A stretch of DNA of 42,250 nucleotides from an uncultured Alphaproteobacteria bacterium (lineage in GTDB: Bacteria; Pseudomonadota; Alphaproteobacteria; HIMB59; GCA-002718135): positions 1 to 42,250 of the forward strand of contig CABYIF010000012.1 of the NCBI GenBank assembly GCA_902518985.1. The letters are read 5' to 3'. Each line of letters begins with the position of its first letter. The stretch's first letter is position 1. Under the pieces are notes generated by a model, which had not been told where the DNA came from, did no database searches, and worked only from the letters and a program-made list of their open reading frames with translations. The translations under genes were made by a program, and so were the position numbers. This document shows, in pieces, positions 16,135-24,415 of the stretch.

Positions 16135-17426
16135 TAATAATTAATTTGTAATCTATTATAGAAGTTTTTATCCCTGTTCCACGTTAAATTACAGTTTAAT
16201 AATTTAGAGATGTGAGCGGCTGATTGAATACCATCTTCATGAAAACCATAACCAAGATAAGAACCACAGAAGTAAGTATTATTTAAACCTTGAATTTTCA
16301 TAACTTCCTTTTGTGCTATCAATACATCAATAGAATAAGTTGGATGCTCAAAAGTAGTTTGATTTAAGATATGATTTGGTTTTTTATATGGGTTCACAGT
16401 TACAAAATAATTTTTATTTGTTGGTAATTTTTGTAATAAATTCATCCAATAAGTAAGCGTAAACTTTTTATTTTTAGATTTACTCAGAAAATTCCAACTG
16501 GACCAAGCATACTTAGATGTTGGCATTAATGTACTATCAGTATGTAAGAACGCAGAATTTATTGTATATTTAAATTTTGCAAAAGTGTTTAATTCTATTT
16601 TTGTTGGTTTATCTAGGATTGGTAAGATCTGATCTGCATGTGTAGCGAATATTAATTTATTAAAAGTATAGCAATTATTATCTTTATCAAAAATTTTAAT
16701 GATATTACTTTTTCTTTTAATTTTAACGATATTGCAGTTTGTGTAATATTTAAACAAATTTAAACTTATCAATTTCTTAATATACTCATTACTTCCTCCA
16801 AAAACGAACTTCCATTGTGGTCTATTTTTAAAATTAAATAAGGCATGATTTTTAAAAAAATTAATAAATGTAACCAATGGAAAGTATTTTAAATCATTGA
16901 TATTACTTGACCAAATAGATGATATCATTGGTAAGATATGATAATTTTTTAAATAATCTGAAAATTTATTTTTTTGTAAAAAGTCACCTAGTGTGGTTTT
17001 AGAATTTTTACTATTTATCTCTAATTCATTACATATTGAATATAATTTCTTTATTTCAAAAATCATTTTGTAAAAACGCCAAGAAAAAATATTTTTAAAA
17101 TTTGCAAATAAAGTAAAAATTGACTTGCCGCTGTATTCTATACTTGGAATTTTATTTGATACAGCAAAAGACATATCTGAGTCTTTAGACTCAACTTTTA
17201 ATAATTGGAAAAATTTTGTTAAATCTGGATAATTTTTTTCATTAAAAACGATAAAACCAGTATCAATAGGAATTTTTTTTGAAGACTCCTCAACGTACAA
17301 TGTTCTTGTATGACCTCCTAGTCTTTTATTTTTTTCAAATAAATGCACATCATATTTTTCGGATAATAAGTATGCTGCACTTAAGCCTGAAATGCCTGAT
17401 CCAATAATTGCTATTTTTTCCTTCAC
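16134..17426 (-). CDS. FAD-dependent amine-oxidase-family oxidoreductase
   Basis: A 430-residue flavoprotein. The N-terminal Rossmann motif IAIIGSGISGLSAAYLL (5-21) is followed by HLFEKNKRLGGHTRT, typical of the NAD(P)-binding-8 / amine oxidase group, then DTGFIVFNEKNYP. The C-terminal FAD closure is TYFCGSYLGYGFHEDGIQSA. This family member is a fixed partner of DUF1365 and CFA-like methyltransferase. In Rhodobacter, relatives of this gene set have been linked to desaturation or oxidation of methylated fatty acids in the singlet-oxygen response. One base separates it from the photolyase stop, and it overlaps the next gene by one base. Confidence 0.88.
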   Translation of the reverse strand: MKEKIAIIGSGISGLSAAYLLSEKYDVHLFEKNKRLGGHTRTLYVEESSKKIPIDTGFIVFNEKNYPDLTKFFQLLKVESKDSDMSFAVSNKIPSIEYSGKSIFTLFANFKNIFSWRFYKMIFEIKKLYSICNELEINSKNSKTTLGDFLQKNKFSDYLKNYHILPMISSIWSSNINDLKYFPLVTFINFFKNHALFNFKNRPQWKFVFGGSNEYIKKLISLNLFKYYTNCNIVKIKRKSNIIKIFDKDNNCYTFNKLIFATHADQILPILDKPTKIELNTFAKFKYTINSAFLHTDSTLMPTSKYAWSSWNFLSKSKNKKFTLTYWMNLLQKLPTNKNYFVTVNPYKKPNHILNQTTFEHPTYSIDVLIAQKEVMKIQGLNNTYFCGSYLGYGFHEDGIQSAAHISKLLNCNLTWNRDKNFYNRLQINY

Positions 17427-17427
17427 A

Positions 17428-18849
17428 TTAACTAATAGTTTTAAAAGCAGACAGTGCCCTGTTTCTTGTTTCTTTTAAATCAACAATTGGAGCTGGATAA
17501 TTTTTTCCAATTCTGCAGCCACAATTTTTTTGATTTTCTTCTGACATTTCCCAAGGATTGTGAATAAATTTATTTGTAACATTTTGAAGTTCAGGAACGT
17601 ATTTTTTGACATATTCACCTTTTGGGTCAAATTTTTGCCCCTGAAGTATTGGATTAAATATTCTAAAATATGGACTGGCATCAGCTCCACAACCAGATAT
17701 CCATTGCCACCCAGCAGAATTTGATGCGATATCTGCATCTACTAAGGTATCAAAAAACCACTCTTCACCTACTCTCCAGTGAAGTAATAAATTTTTTGTT
17801 AAAAATGATCCAACTATCATTCTTACCCTATTATGCATCCAACCTATTTCGTAGAGCTGTCTCATTCCCGCATCAACAATTGGTATACCAGTATATCCTT
17901 TTTGCCATTTTATTAAATTTTTATCATCTTTTAACCATGGAAAATTTTTAAACTTATTTTGAATGGGATTTTTAATCATATCTGGATAATGATATAATAA
18001 ATTATATGAAAAATCACGCCAACCTAACTCAGCTAAAAACTTGTCTTTATTTTGTGTATTAATTTTTTTTGATAAACTAACTTTATTGTAGATCTCCATT
18101 GGTGAAATTTCACCAAAATGTAAATGGGGAGATAATTTTGATGTAAAATTTTGATCAGGTCTATCTCTCCCTATAGAATAATTATCTGCTTTGTTGTTTA
18201 TAAATTCTTTTAGTTGAATTTGAGCATTATTTTCTCCTGGTAACCAATGTTTATAGATTTTATCAGTCCATTTTAATTTTTTGTTTGTTAAGTTTAAATC
18301 TTTAATATTTTTAGAATTCTTGAAACTTAAATTATAAAATTTTATATTTTGTATTATTTTATTAGGTTTTCTATTTCGAATTATTTCATTGCAGTGTCGC
18401 CAATAAGGGGTAAAAACCTTAAAGAAACTTCCACTTTTATTTTTTATTTCCCATGGCTCATTTAGTAAATAACCATTAAAGGTTACACAATCTATATCTT
18501 CATGTTTTAGTAAAGATTTGATTTTCTTGTCTCTTGAAATTGAATAGGGATCATACAATCTATTCCAATAAAAGCATTCTATATTTTTATTTAAAGTTAA
18601 AGATTGGATTATATCAGATGGATTACCTACAAAAATTTTAAGTTTTCCATTATTTTTTTGTATATTATCACTTAAATTTTTTAAAGATTGCTCTAACCAC
18701 CACTTAGAAACAGACCCTATTCTCTGTTTTGGATCAAGGATATAAATTGGTATAATTTGATCAACTTTTTTAGATAGAGCTTCAATAGATGGATTTTGAG
18801 ATAGTCTTAAATCTTGTCTGAACCAATGAATTCCAAGTTTAAGTGTCAT
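17428..18849 (-). CDS. phrB: Deoxyribodipyrimidine photolyase (class I CPD type)
   Basis: A 473-residue flavoprotein that repairs UV-made cyclobutane pyrimidine dimers with blue light. The N-terminal antenna domain starts HWFRQDLRLSQNPSIEAL (8-25). The C-terminal FAD domain includes LSPHLHFGEISP (239-250), LAELGWRDFSYN (272-283), GIPIVDAGMRQLYEIGWMHN (321-340), DADIASNSAGWQW (371-383) and ASPYFRIFNP (391-400), all with the conserved Trp and Asn residues of active photolyases. It is the first gene of the five-gene cluster phr / amine oxidase / DUF1365 / methyltransferase / DUF2878. A specific light or sigma-factor control site could not be identified upstream. Confidence 0.94.
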   Translation of the reverse strand: MTLKLGIHWFRQDLRLSQNPSIEALSKKVDQIIPIYILDPKQRIGSVSKWWLEQSLKNLSDNIQKNNGKLKIFVGNPSDIIQSLTLNKNIECFYWNRLYDPYSISRDKKIKSLLKHEDIDCVTFNGYLLNEPWEIKNKSGSFFKVFTPYWRHCNEIIRNRKPNKIIQNIKFYNLSFKNSKNIKDLNLTNKKLKWTDKIYKHWLPGENNAQIQLKEFINNKADNYSIGRDRPDQNFTSKLSPHLHFGEISPMEIYNKVSLSKKINTQNKDKFLAELGWRDFSYNLLYHYPDMIKNPIQNKFKNFPWLKDDKNLIKWQKGYTGIPIVDAGMRQLYEIGWMHNRVRMIVGSFLTKNLLLHWRVGEEWFFDTLVDADIASNSAGWQWISGCGADASPYFRIFNPILQGQKFDPKGEYVKKYVPELQNVTNKFIHNPWEMSEENQKNCGCRIGKNYPAPIVDLKETRNRALSAFKTIS

Positions 18850-18895
18850 ATTTTAAAACTAACTTAATTTGGTATAAAATAAAGGTCTATAACAG

Positions 18896-19090
18896 TTATT
18901 TACTGTGCGGAGGCATTTTTTTTTCAACAAACCATACGTGTTTTTTAAGAACTGGATCATATTTCTTCATACGAAGTTTTTCAGCTACTTTTAATCCCTT
19001 GGTTGGTTTTCTAACAATGTATTTTGTTCCAGTTTTAGGATTTTCCTCAGGAACCAATTGTTTTAATGCAAATGATGTTTTTTTTGCCAT
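18896..19090 (-). CDS. rpmG: 50S ribosomal protein L33
   Basis: A 64-residue basic protein with MAKKTSF at the start, KYIVRK in the middle and the diagnostic KLRMKKYDPVLKKHVWFVEKK near the end. No zinc cysteines are present. It is about 8 residues longer than many L33 proteins, with extra residues in the first loop (VPEENPKTG) and a short tail (MPPHSK). It lies between trhO and the photolyase gene on the same strand. Confidence 0.93.
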   Translation of the reverse strand: MAKKTSFALKQLVPEENPKTGTKYIVRKPTKGLKVAEKLRMKKYDPVLKKHVWFVEKKMPPHSK

Positions 19091-19131
19091 GCTGTGTCTA
19101 TACAGAATATTATAGTGAAATAAAGTATTTT

Positions 19132-20067
19132 TTACTCATAGTCTGTGACTGTTTGCTTGATATACCTGTTGTATAACCCTCTTTTCTTTGCAATCGAGAT
19201 TTGTTTATTTCTTTCTTTAAGTTTCTTTTTCTTTTTGTCACTTATATTTTTATAACATTTTGGGCATGAAATTCCTGGTATATATCTTTTTGAATTTGCC
19301 TCATTTGAATTTATTGGCTCCCTGCAAGCATGACACATTTTATATGTACCATCTTTTAGCTCATTTTTAACAGAAACTCTTCCATCAAAAACAAAACATT
19401 CTCCTTTCCAAAGCGATTTATTTTCTGGAATTTTTTCTAAGTATTCAAGAATTCCTCCTTGTAATTGAAATACATTTTTAAATCCTTTGGCTAATAGGTA
19501 AGAAGATGCTTTTTCACATCTTATTCCTCCAGTACAAAACATTGCAATTTTTTTATCTTTAGAATTTTTTAAATTATCTTTTACATAAGCTTTAAATTCA
19601 GTAAAATTTTTTGTTTTTGGATTTATTGCTCCTTTAAAAGATCCGATTTGTACTTCAAAATTATTTCTTACATCCAAAAGAATAGTCTTTTTGTCATTAA
19701 TAATATTATTCCAATCATTACAACTTATATGTTTACCAGTTTGTATTTCTGGATCTGAATACATTGTTCTTAAAGTAACTATTTCTTTTTTGTGTTTAAC
19801 TTTTAATTTTTGGAAAGGCATAAATTTTGAATAAGAAAACTTTGAATTAAGATTATCAAAATTGTGTTTTTTTAAGATACTAATAATATTATTAATATCT
19901 TTTTTTAATCCCGCTAAAGTTCCATTTATTCCTTCGTTTGCTATAAGTATTGTACCTTTAATTTTGTTAAATTTACAAAAATCATTAAGTTCTAATAATA
20001 CTTCAGTTTGATTAAAATCTTTTTTAAATTGATAAAAAGTAATAATGGTAAAGTGCTTGTTATTCAT
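19132..20067 (-). CDS. trhO: tRNA uridine hydroxylase TrhO (UPF0176, rhodanese domain)
   Basis: A 311-residue protein of the UPF0176/YceA family, which hydroxylates U34 of certain tRNAs using molecular oxygen on the way to cmo5U-type modifications. The N-terminal acylphosphatase-like domain has GTILIANEGINGTLAG (38-53), and the central rhodanese domain has LLDVRNNFEVQIGSFKGA and the Cys loop FCTGGIRCEKAS with Cys178. The C-terminal extension has two CxxC pairs (Cys245/248 and Cys268/271) and a Lys-rich tail. It is divergent from the MetF-like gene with only 34 bases between starts. Confidence 0.93.
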   Translation of the reverse strand: MNNKHFTIITFYQFKKDFNQTEVLLELNDFCKFNKIKGTILIANEGINGTLAGLKKDINNIISILKKHNFDNLNSKFSYSKFMPFQKLKVKHKKEIVTLRTMYSDPEIQTGKHISCNDWNNIINDKKTILLDVRNNFEVQIGSFKGAINPKTKNFTEFKAYVKDNLKNSKDKKIAMFCTGGIRCEKASSYLLAKGFKNVFQLQGGILEYLEKIPENKSLWKGECFVFDGRVSVKNELKDGTYKMCHACREPINSNEANSKRYIPGISCPKCYKNISDKKKKKLKERNKQISIAKKRGLYNRYIKQTVTDYE

Positions 20068-20101
20068 TTAAGTAAATTATATATAAAATTATTATAAATG
20101 C

Positions 20102-20992
20102 ATGTCGAAAGAAACTCTAAATATAGTAAAAAAATTCCTTAATTCATACTCAATAGAAACTACACCTAACGTGTATGCTAAATATGGAGGTTTTACAGAT
20201 TTTTTAGATAAAACACATGACGTATATATTACTTATTTACCAGATGAAAATTCAAAGAATGTAATTAATACCGCTAAAAAATTGAAAGATGAAGGTTATG
20301 AGGTAATACCACATTTACCTGCTAGAACTATAATCAATAAAAATGAATTAGAAAAATATCTTGGTGATTTAGCAAATGATTCAGGTTGTACAAAAATATT
20401 AATTATTGGAGGTGGTGGAAATCAAGCTGGAAATATTTCCTCAACTATGGATGTTCTAAATTCTGATCTTTTGTCAAAATTTGATTACAAATTTGTTGGT
20501 GTTGCTGGTCATCCAGAAGGAAGTCCAGATATTTCAAATCAAAATTTAGATTTAGCAATAAACGAAAAAAATAATTTTGCTAAAAATGTAGATTTTCAAA
20601 TGTATATTGCAACTCAATTCTTCTTTGAGGCAAAGTCTCTCATAGATTGGGAAAAACATCTAAGTACCTTAGGTAATAATTTGCCTATACATGCAGGCAT
20701 ACCGGGTCCAGCATCTATAAAAACTTTAATTAATTATGCTAGATCATGTGGTATTGGTAATTCTTTACGATTTATATCAAAACAAGCATTTAATTTAACT
20801 AAACTAGCAACATTAAGTACTCCTGATAAACTAATATATGACTTAGCAAGTTATATACATTCTAATCAATCTACTAATTTAGAAAATATTCATTTTTATG
20901 CTTTTGGTGGAATGAAGAAAACAGCAGATTGGTTGAATCAACTAGATAGTTCTGAATTAAATTATAATAATAAAAATCAATTTGTATTATAA
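20102..20992 (+). CDS. metF: Methylenetetrahydrofolate reductase (MetF-like)
   Basis: A 296-residue TIM-barrel protein that should interconvert 5,10-methylene-THF and 5-methyl-THF. An N-terminal SIETTP (17-22) places a Glu at the position of the catalytic Glu of MetF, VIPHLPAR (68-75) is followed by ILIIGGGGNQAGN (99-111), and FVGVAGHPEGSPD (131-143) is the diagnostic MetF segment; QMYIATQFFF follows. It lacks any C-terminal regulatory domain. The gene lies 102 bases before formate-THF ligase and near the demethylation genes. It may thus oxidise methyl-THF made by the DmdA-family enzyme rather than serve methionine synthesis; direction is inference. Divergent from trhO. Confidence 0.85.
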   Translation: MSKETLNIVKKFLNSYSIETTPNVYAKYGGFTDFLDKTHDVYITYLPDENSKNVINTAKKLKDEGYEVIPHLPARTIINKNELEKYLGDLANDSGCTKILIIGGGGNQAGNISSTMDVLNSDLLSKFDYKFVGVAGHPEGSPDISNQNLDLAINEKNNFAKNVDFQMYIATQFFFEAKSLIDWEKHLSTLGNNLPIHAGIPGPASIKTLINYARSCGIGNSLRFISKQAFNLTKLATLSTPDKLIYDLASYIHSNQSTNLENIHFYAFGGMKKTADWLNQLDSSELNYNNKNQFVL

Positions 20993-21030
20993 TATTCGCG
21001 TATTTCTTCACATTTTTTTATTTCTAATAT

Positions 21031-21049
21031 TGAAACACAAGTTGTTTCA
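21031..21049. promoter_or_regulatory. Perfect inverted repeat upstream of formate-THF ligase
   Basis: TGAAACA-CAAGT-TGTTTCA, a 7-bp perfect dyad with a 5-base spacer, is centred about 55 bases before the fhs ATG. The size and position suit an operator for a dimeric regulator. No matching second copy was noticed upstream of dmdA or the dehydrogenase gene, and no regulator gene is adjacent. Confidence 0.4.
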
Positions 21050-21094
21050 TAACTTACATAATCTATAAGTACTATTTATTAAATAAGGAGTTAC

Positions 21095-22768
21095 ATGTCA
21101 GATATTGAAATAGCTAGAAAAGCTAAAATGCAGCCCATAGACGAAATTCTAAACAAGATAAATGTTCCTGATACACCAGAAGCATTTAGTCCAATGGGTC
21201 GTCACATCGCTAAAATTAATTTAGAGTATATAAATACTCTTAAAGATAGAAAAGATGGTAAATTAATATTAGTGACAGCTATAACTCCAACTCCAGCAGG
21301 TGAAGGCAAAACAACTACCTCTGTTGGTTTAAGTGATGGTCTTAATAAAATTGGAAAAAAATCTATCGTTTGCCTTAGAGAACCAAGTCTGGGGCCTTCT
21401 TTCGGTATGAAAGGTGGTGCTGCTGGAGGAGGATATGCCCAAGTTGTTCCAATGGAACAAATTAATTTGCATTTTACTGGAGATTTTCATGCGATAACTT
21501 CAGCACATAATTTACTATCAGCATTAATAGATAATCACATCTACTGGGGAAATAAGTTAAATATTGATGTAAGACGCGTAGTTTGGAAAAGAGTTATGGA
21601 CATGAATGATAGATCTTTAAGATCTATTGTTGTAGATCTTGGGGGCGTAGCAAATGGTTACCCTAGACAAGATGGATTTGACATTACTGTTGCTTCTGAA
21701 ATCATGGCTATATTTTGTTTAGCTAAAGACCTTAATGATCTCGAAGAAAGAATTGGAAATATTACGATTGCATATACAAGAGATAAGAAAGCAATTTATG
21801 CAAAAGATTTAAATGCTCAAGGTCCAATGACAGTTTTACTAAAAGATGCAATAAGACCTAACATAACACAAACACTTGAAAATAATCCAGCTATAATCCA
21901 TGGAGGACCTTTTGCAAATATTGCACATGGATGCAATTCTGTGATAGCAACTAAAGCAAGTTTAAAATTGGGAGATTATGTAGTTACTGAAGCTGGTTTT
22001 GGTGCTGATTTAGGAGCAGAAAAATTTTTAGATATAAAATGTAGAAAATCAGGTTTAAAACCTGATTGTGTTGTCCTAGTTGCTACAATAAGAGCTTTAA
22101 AAATGCATGGAGATGTAGCTAAAGAAGATTTAAAAGATGAAAATGTGTCAGCTTTAAAAAAAGGTCTTGTTAATTTAGAGAGACATATAATTAATGTCCG
22201 AAAATTTGGACTTCCAGTTACAGTGGCAATAAATCATTTTATTACAGACTCTCAAAGTGAAGTTGATGCTGTGCTTGATTTTTGTAAAACACAGGGAGTT
22301 AAAGCTTCAATGTGCACGCATTGGTCAGATGGAGGGGAAGGTGCAAAAGAATTAGCACAAAATGTAGTTGAAATTTGTGAAGAAAATAAAAATACATTTA
22401 AATTTTTATATGAAGATAATTTACCTTTATTCAAAAAAATAGAGAGAATTGGTTTAGAAATTTATCACGCCAGCGAAGTTGTTGCAGACACAAAAGTTAG
22501 GAATCAACTTAAAGAATTTGAGTCAAAGGGCTTTGGAAATCTTCCGGTTTGTATAGCTAAGACTCAATATAGCTTTTCTACTGATCCAAGCTTAAAAGGC
22601 GCTCCTACAGGTCACGTTCTTCCTATCAGAGAAGTTCGATTATCATCTGGTGCTGAATTTATTGTTGTAATTTGTGGAGATATTATGACAATGCCTGGTT
22701 TACCAAGTGTACCTGCGGCAAATTCGATAAAGCTAAATGCTAAAGGAGAAATTGAAGGTCTTTTTTAA
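21095..22768 (+). CDS. fhs: Formate--tetrahydrofolate ligase
   Basis: A 557-residue ATP-dependent enzyme interconverting formate plus THF and 10-formyl-THF. The P-loop [12 protein letters not shown] (64-75) is followed by [55 protein letters not shown] and the C-terminal [15 protein letters not shown]. All family hallmarks are intact. A good Shine-Dalgarno AAGGAG (21085-21090) lies 4 bases before the ATG, and a hyphenated palindrome lies further up. It is followed by soxB after 23 bases. Here it can release formate and ATP from C1 units delivered by the sarcosine and dimethylglycine enzymes. Confidence 0.97.
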   Translation: MSDIEIARKAKMQPIDEILNKINVPDTPEAFSPMGRHIAKINLEYINTLKDRKDGKLILVTAITPTPAGEGKTTTSVGLSDGLNKIGKKSIVCLREPSLGPSFGMKGGAAGGGYAQVVPMEQINLHFTGDFHAITSAHNLLSALIDNHIYWGNKLNIDVRRVVWKRVMDMNDRSLRSIVVDLGGVANGYPRQDGFDITVASEIMAIFCLAKDLNDLEERIGNITIAYTRDKKAIYAKDLNAQGPMTVLLKDAIRPNITQTLENNPAIIHGGPFANIAHGCNSVIATKASLKLGDYVVTEAGFGADLGAEKFLDIKCRKSGLKPDCVVLVATIRALKMHGDVAKEDLKDENVSALKKGLVNLERHIINVRKFGLPVTVAINHFITDSQSEVDAVLDFCKTQGVKASMCTHWSDGGEGAKELAQNVVEICEENKNTFKFLYEDNLPLFKKIERIGLEIYHASEVVADTKVRNQLKEFESKGFGNLPVCIAKTQYSFSTDPSLKGAPTGHVLPIREVRLSSGAEFIVVICGDIMTMPGLPSVPAANSIKLNAKGEIEGLF

Positions 22769-22791
22769 AACTGTTATAGAATATAAAAAAT

Positions 22792-24051
22792 ATGACTACT
22801 AAAAAAAAATATTCTTTCTTTTCTATTGCTAAAAATGCCTTATCGCATCACGAACAATGGCAAAAAACTTGGAATAGTCCTGAACCTAAAAAAAATTATG
22901 ATGCTATTATAGTAGGTGGTGGTGGACACGGCTTAACAACAGCTTATTACCTTGCAAAAAATCATGGGATTAAGAATATAGCCGTGATTGAAAAAGGCTG
23001 GATTGGTGGTGGTAATACTGGAAGGAATACAACTATTATAAGATCAAATTATTTATGGGATCAAAGTGCAGCGCTATACGAACACGCTTTAAAACTTTGG
23101 GAAGGTATGTCACAAGAATTGAATTACAATGTTATGTTTTCTCAAAGAGGAGTTTTGAATGTTGCACACAACTTACATGATGTGAGGGAACTCAAAAGAC
23201 GTTGGCACGCAAATAGATTAAATGATATTGATTGTGAATGGCTTGATACAAAAAAAGTAAAACAATTTTGTCCAATAATCAATACCTCTCCACATATAAG
23301 GTACCCAGTACTTGGAGCAACACTTCAAAGAAGAGCAGGAACAGCAAGACATGATGCAGTCGCTTGGGGTTATGCAAGAGGAGCTGATGAAATGGGTGTT
23401 GATATTATCCAAAATTGTGAAGTAACAGGTATTAATATTAAAAATGGAAATATAACCGGAATTGAAACTACAAAAGGAACAATTAATTCAAATAAAGTTG
23501 GTGTTGCGGCAGCTGGGCATACAAGCGTAATTGCTAACATGGCAGGGATTAGACTTCCACTTGAGAGTAAACCTCTGCAAGCTCTTGTTTCTGAGCCAGT
23601 AAAACCAGTAATTGATACAGTAGTTATGTCCAATACTATTCACGCCTATGTCTCTCAATCTGATAAAGGAGAATTAGTAATTGGAGCAGGTACAGATGGA
23701 TACACTTCTTATACACAACGGGGTGGCTTTAATATTGTTGAAGATACATTAATGGCAATTGTTGAATTATTTCCTATTTTTTCAAGAATGAAAATGCTTC
23801 GTCATTGGGGTGGGATTGTTGATATATGCCCTGATGCTAGCCCGATCATAAGCAAAACGCATATTAATGGTCTATATTTTAATTGTGGTTGGGGTACAGG
23901 TGGTTTTAAAGCTACACCAGGTTCAGGTTGGGTGTTTGCACATACAATTGCTAACGATGAAGCACATTCTTTAAACGCGCCTTTTAGCATTAACAGATTT
24001 TCAAGTGGTGAGTTAGTTGATGAACATGGCGCTGCAGCAGTAGCACACTAA
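22792..24051 (+). CDS. soxB: Sarcosine oxidase subunit beta
   Basis: The 419-residue catalytic flavin subunit of heterotetrameric sarcosine oxidase, which oxidises sarcosine to glycine and passes the methyl carbon to THF. The FAD motif is [18 protein letters not shown] (38-55), followed by [16 protein letters not shown] (72-87). TARHDAV (184-190) contains His187, at the position of the covalent FMN-linked His in characterised enzymes. The C-terminus has [16 protein letters not shown] and [16 protein letters not shown]. It starts the soxBDAG run, with soxD 3 bases after it. Confidence 0.97.
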   Translation: MTTKKKYSFFSIAKNALSHHEQWQKTWNSPEPKKNYDAIIVGGGGHGLTTAYYLAKNHGIKNIAVIEKGWIGGGNTGRNTTIIRSNYLWDQSAALYEHALKLWEGMSQELNYNVMFSQRGVLNVAHNLHDVRELKRRWHANRLNDIDCEWLDTKKVKQFCPIINTSPHIRYPVLGATLQRRAGTARHDAVAWGYARGADEMGVDIIQNCEVTGINIKNGNITGIETTKGTINSNKVGVAAAGHTSVIANMAGIRLPLESKPLQALVSEPVKPVIDTVVMSNTIHAYVSQSDKGELVIGAGTDGYTSYTQRGGFNIVEDTLMAIVELFPIFSRMKMLRHWGGIVDICPDASPIISKTHINGLYFNCGWGTGGFKATPGSGWVFAHTIANDEAHSLNAPFSINRFSSGELVDEHGAAAVAH

Positions 24052-24054
24052 TTC

Positions 24055-24405
24055 ATGTTTTTAATTAATTGTCCTTATTGCGGTGAAAGAGATCAAGCTG
24101 AGTTCTCATGTGGAGGTGAAGCTCACATTGCTAGACCAAAAAATCCTCCTGACTTAACTGATGATCAATGGGCAGAATATTTATTTATTAGAAAGAACGA
24201 TAAGGGTCTTCATTATGAAAGATGGAATCACGCTTTTGGATGTAGACAATGGTTTAACTTAGCTAGAAATACAGCAACTGATGAAATTTTAGCAGTTTAT
24301 AAAATGGGAGATAAACCACCTAAATTATATGCAAACGTTCCTATTACTCCCTCAGGTGAACCAGATATAGGTTCAGGTAATTTATCTACCTCAAAAAAAA
24401 AATAA
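24055..24405 (+). CDS. soxD: Sarcosine oxidase subunit delta
   Basis: A 116-residue small subunit with the zinc ligands of the family: Cys6 and Cys9 (INCPYCGERD), His59 and Cys63 (RWNHAFGCRQWF). It also has the conserved GEAHIARP and the FNLARNTATDEILAVYKMG region. It caps the channelling complex and has no catalytic role of its own. It lies between soxB (3 bases) and soxA (10 bases). Confidence 0.97.
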   Translation: MFLINCPYCGERDQAEFSCGGEAHIARPKNPPDLTDDQWAEYLFIRKNDKGLHYERWNHAFGCRQWFNLARNTATDEILAVYKMGDKPPKLYANVPITPSGEPDIGSGNLSTSKKK

Positions 24406-24415
24406 CTAAAAATTT

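Noticed and set aside
23370-23633. Antisense ORFs inside soxB (23218-23412, 23370-23633, 23802-23990)
   Set aside because: All lie opposite a fully conserved soxB frame and have no RBS or domain of their own.
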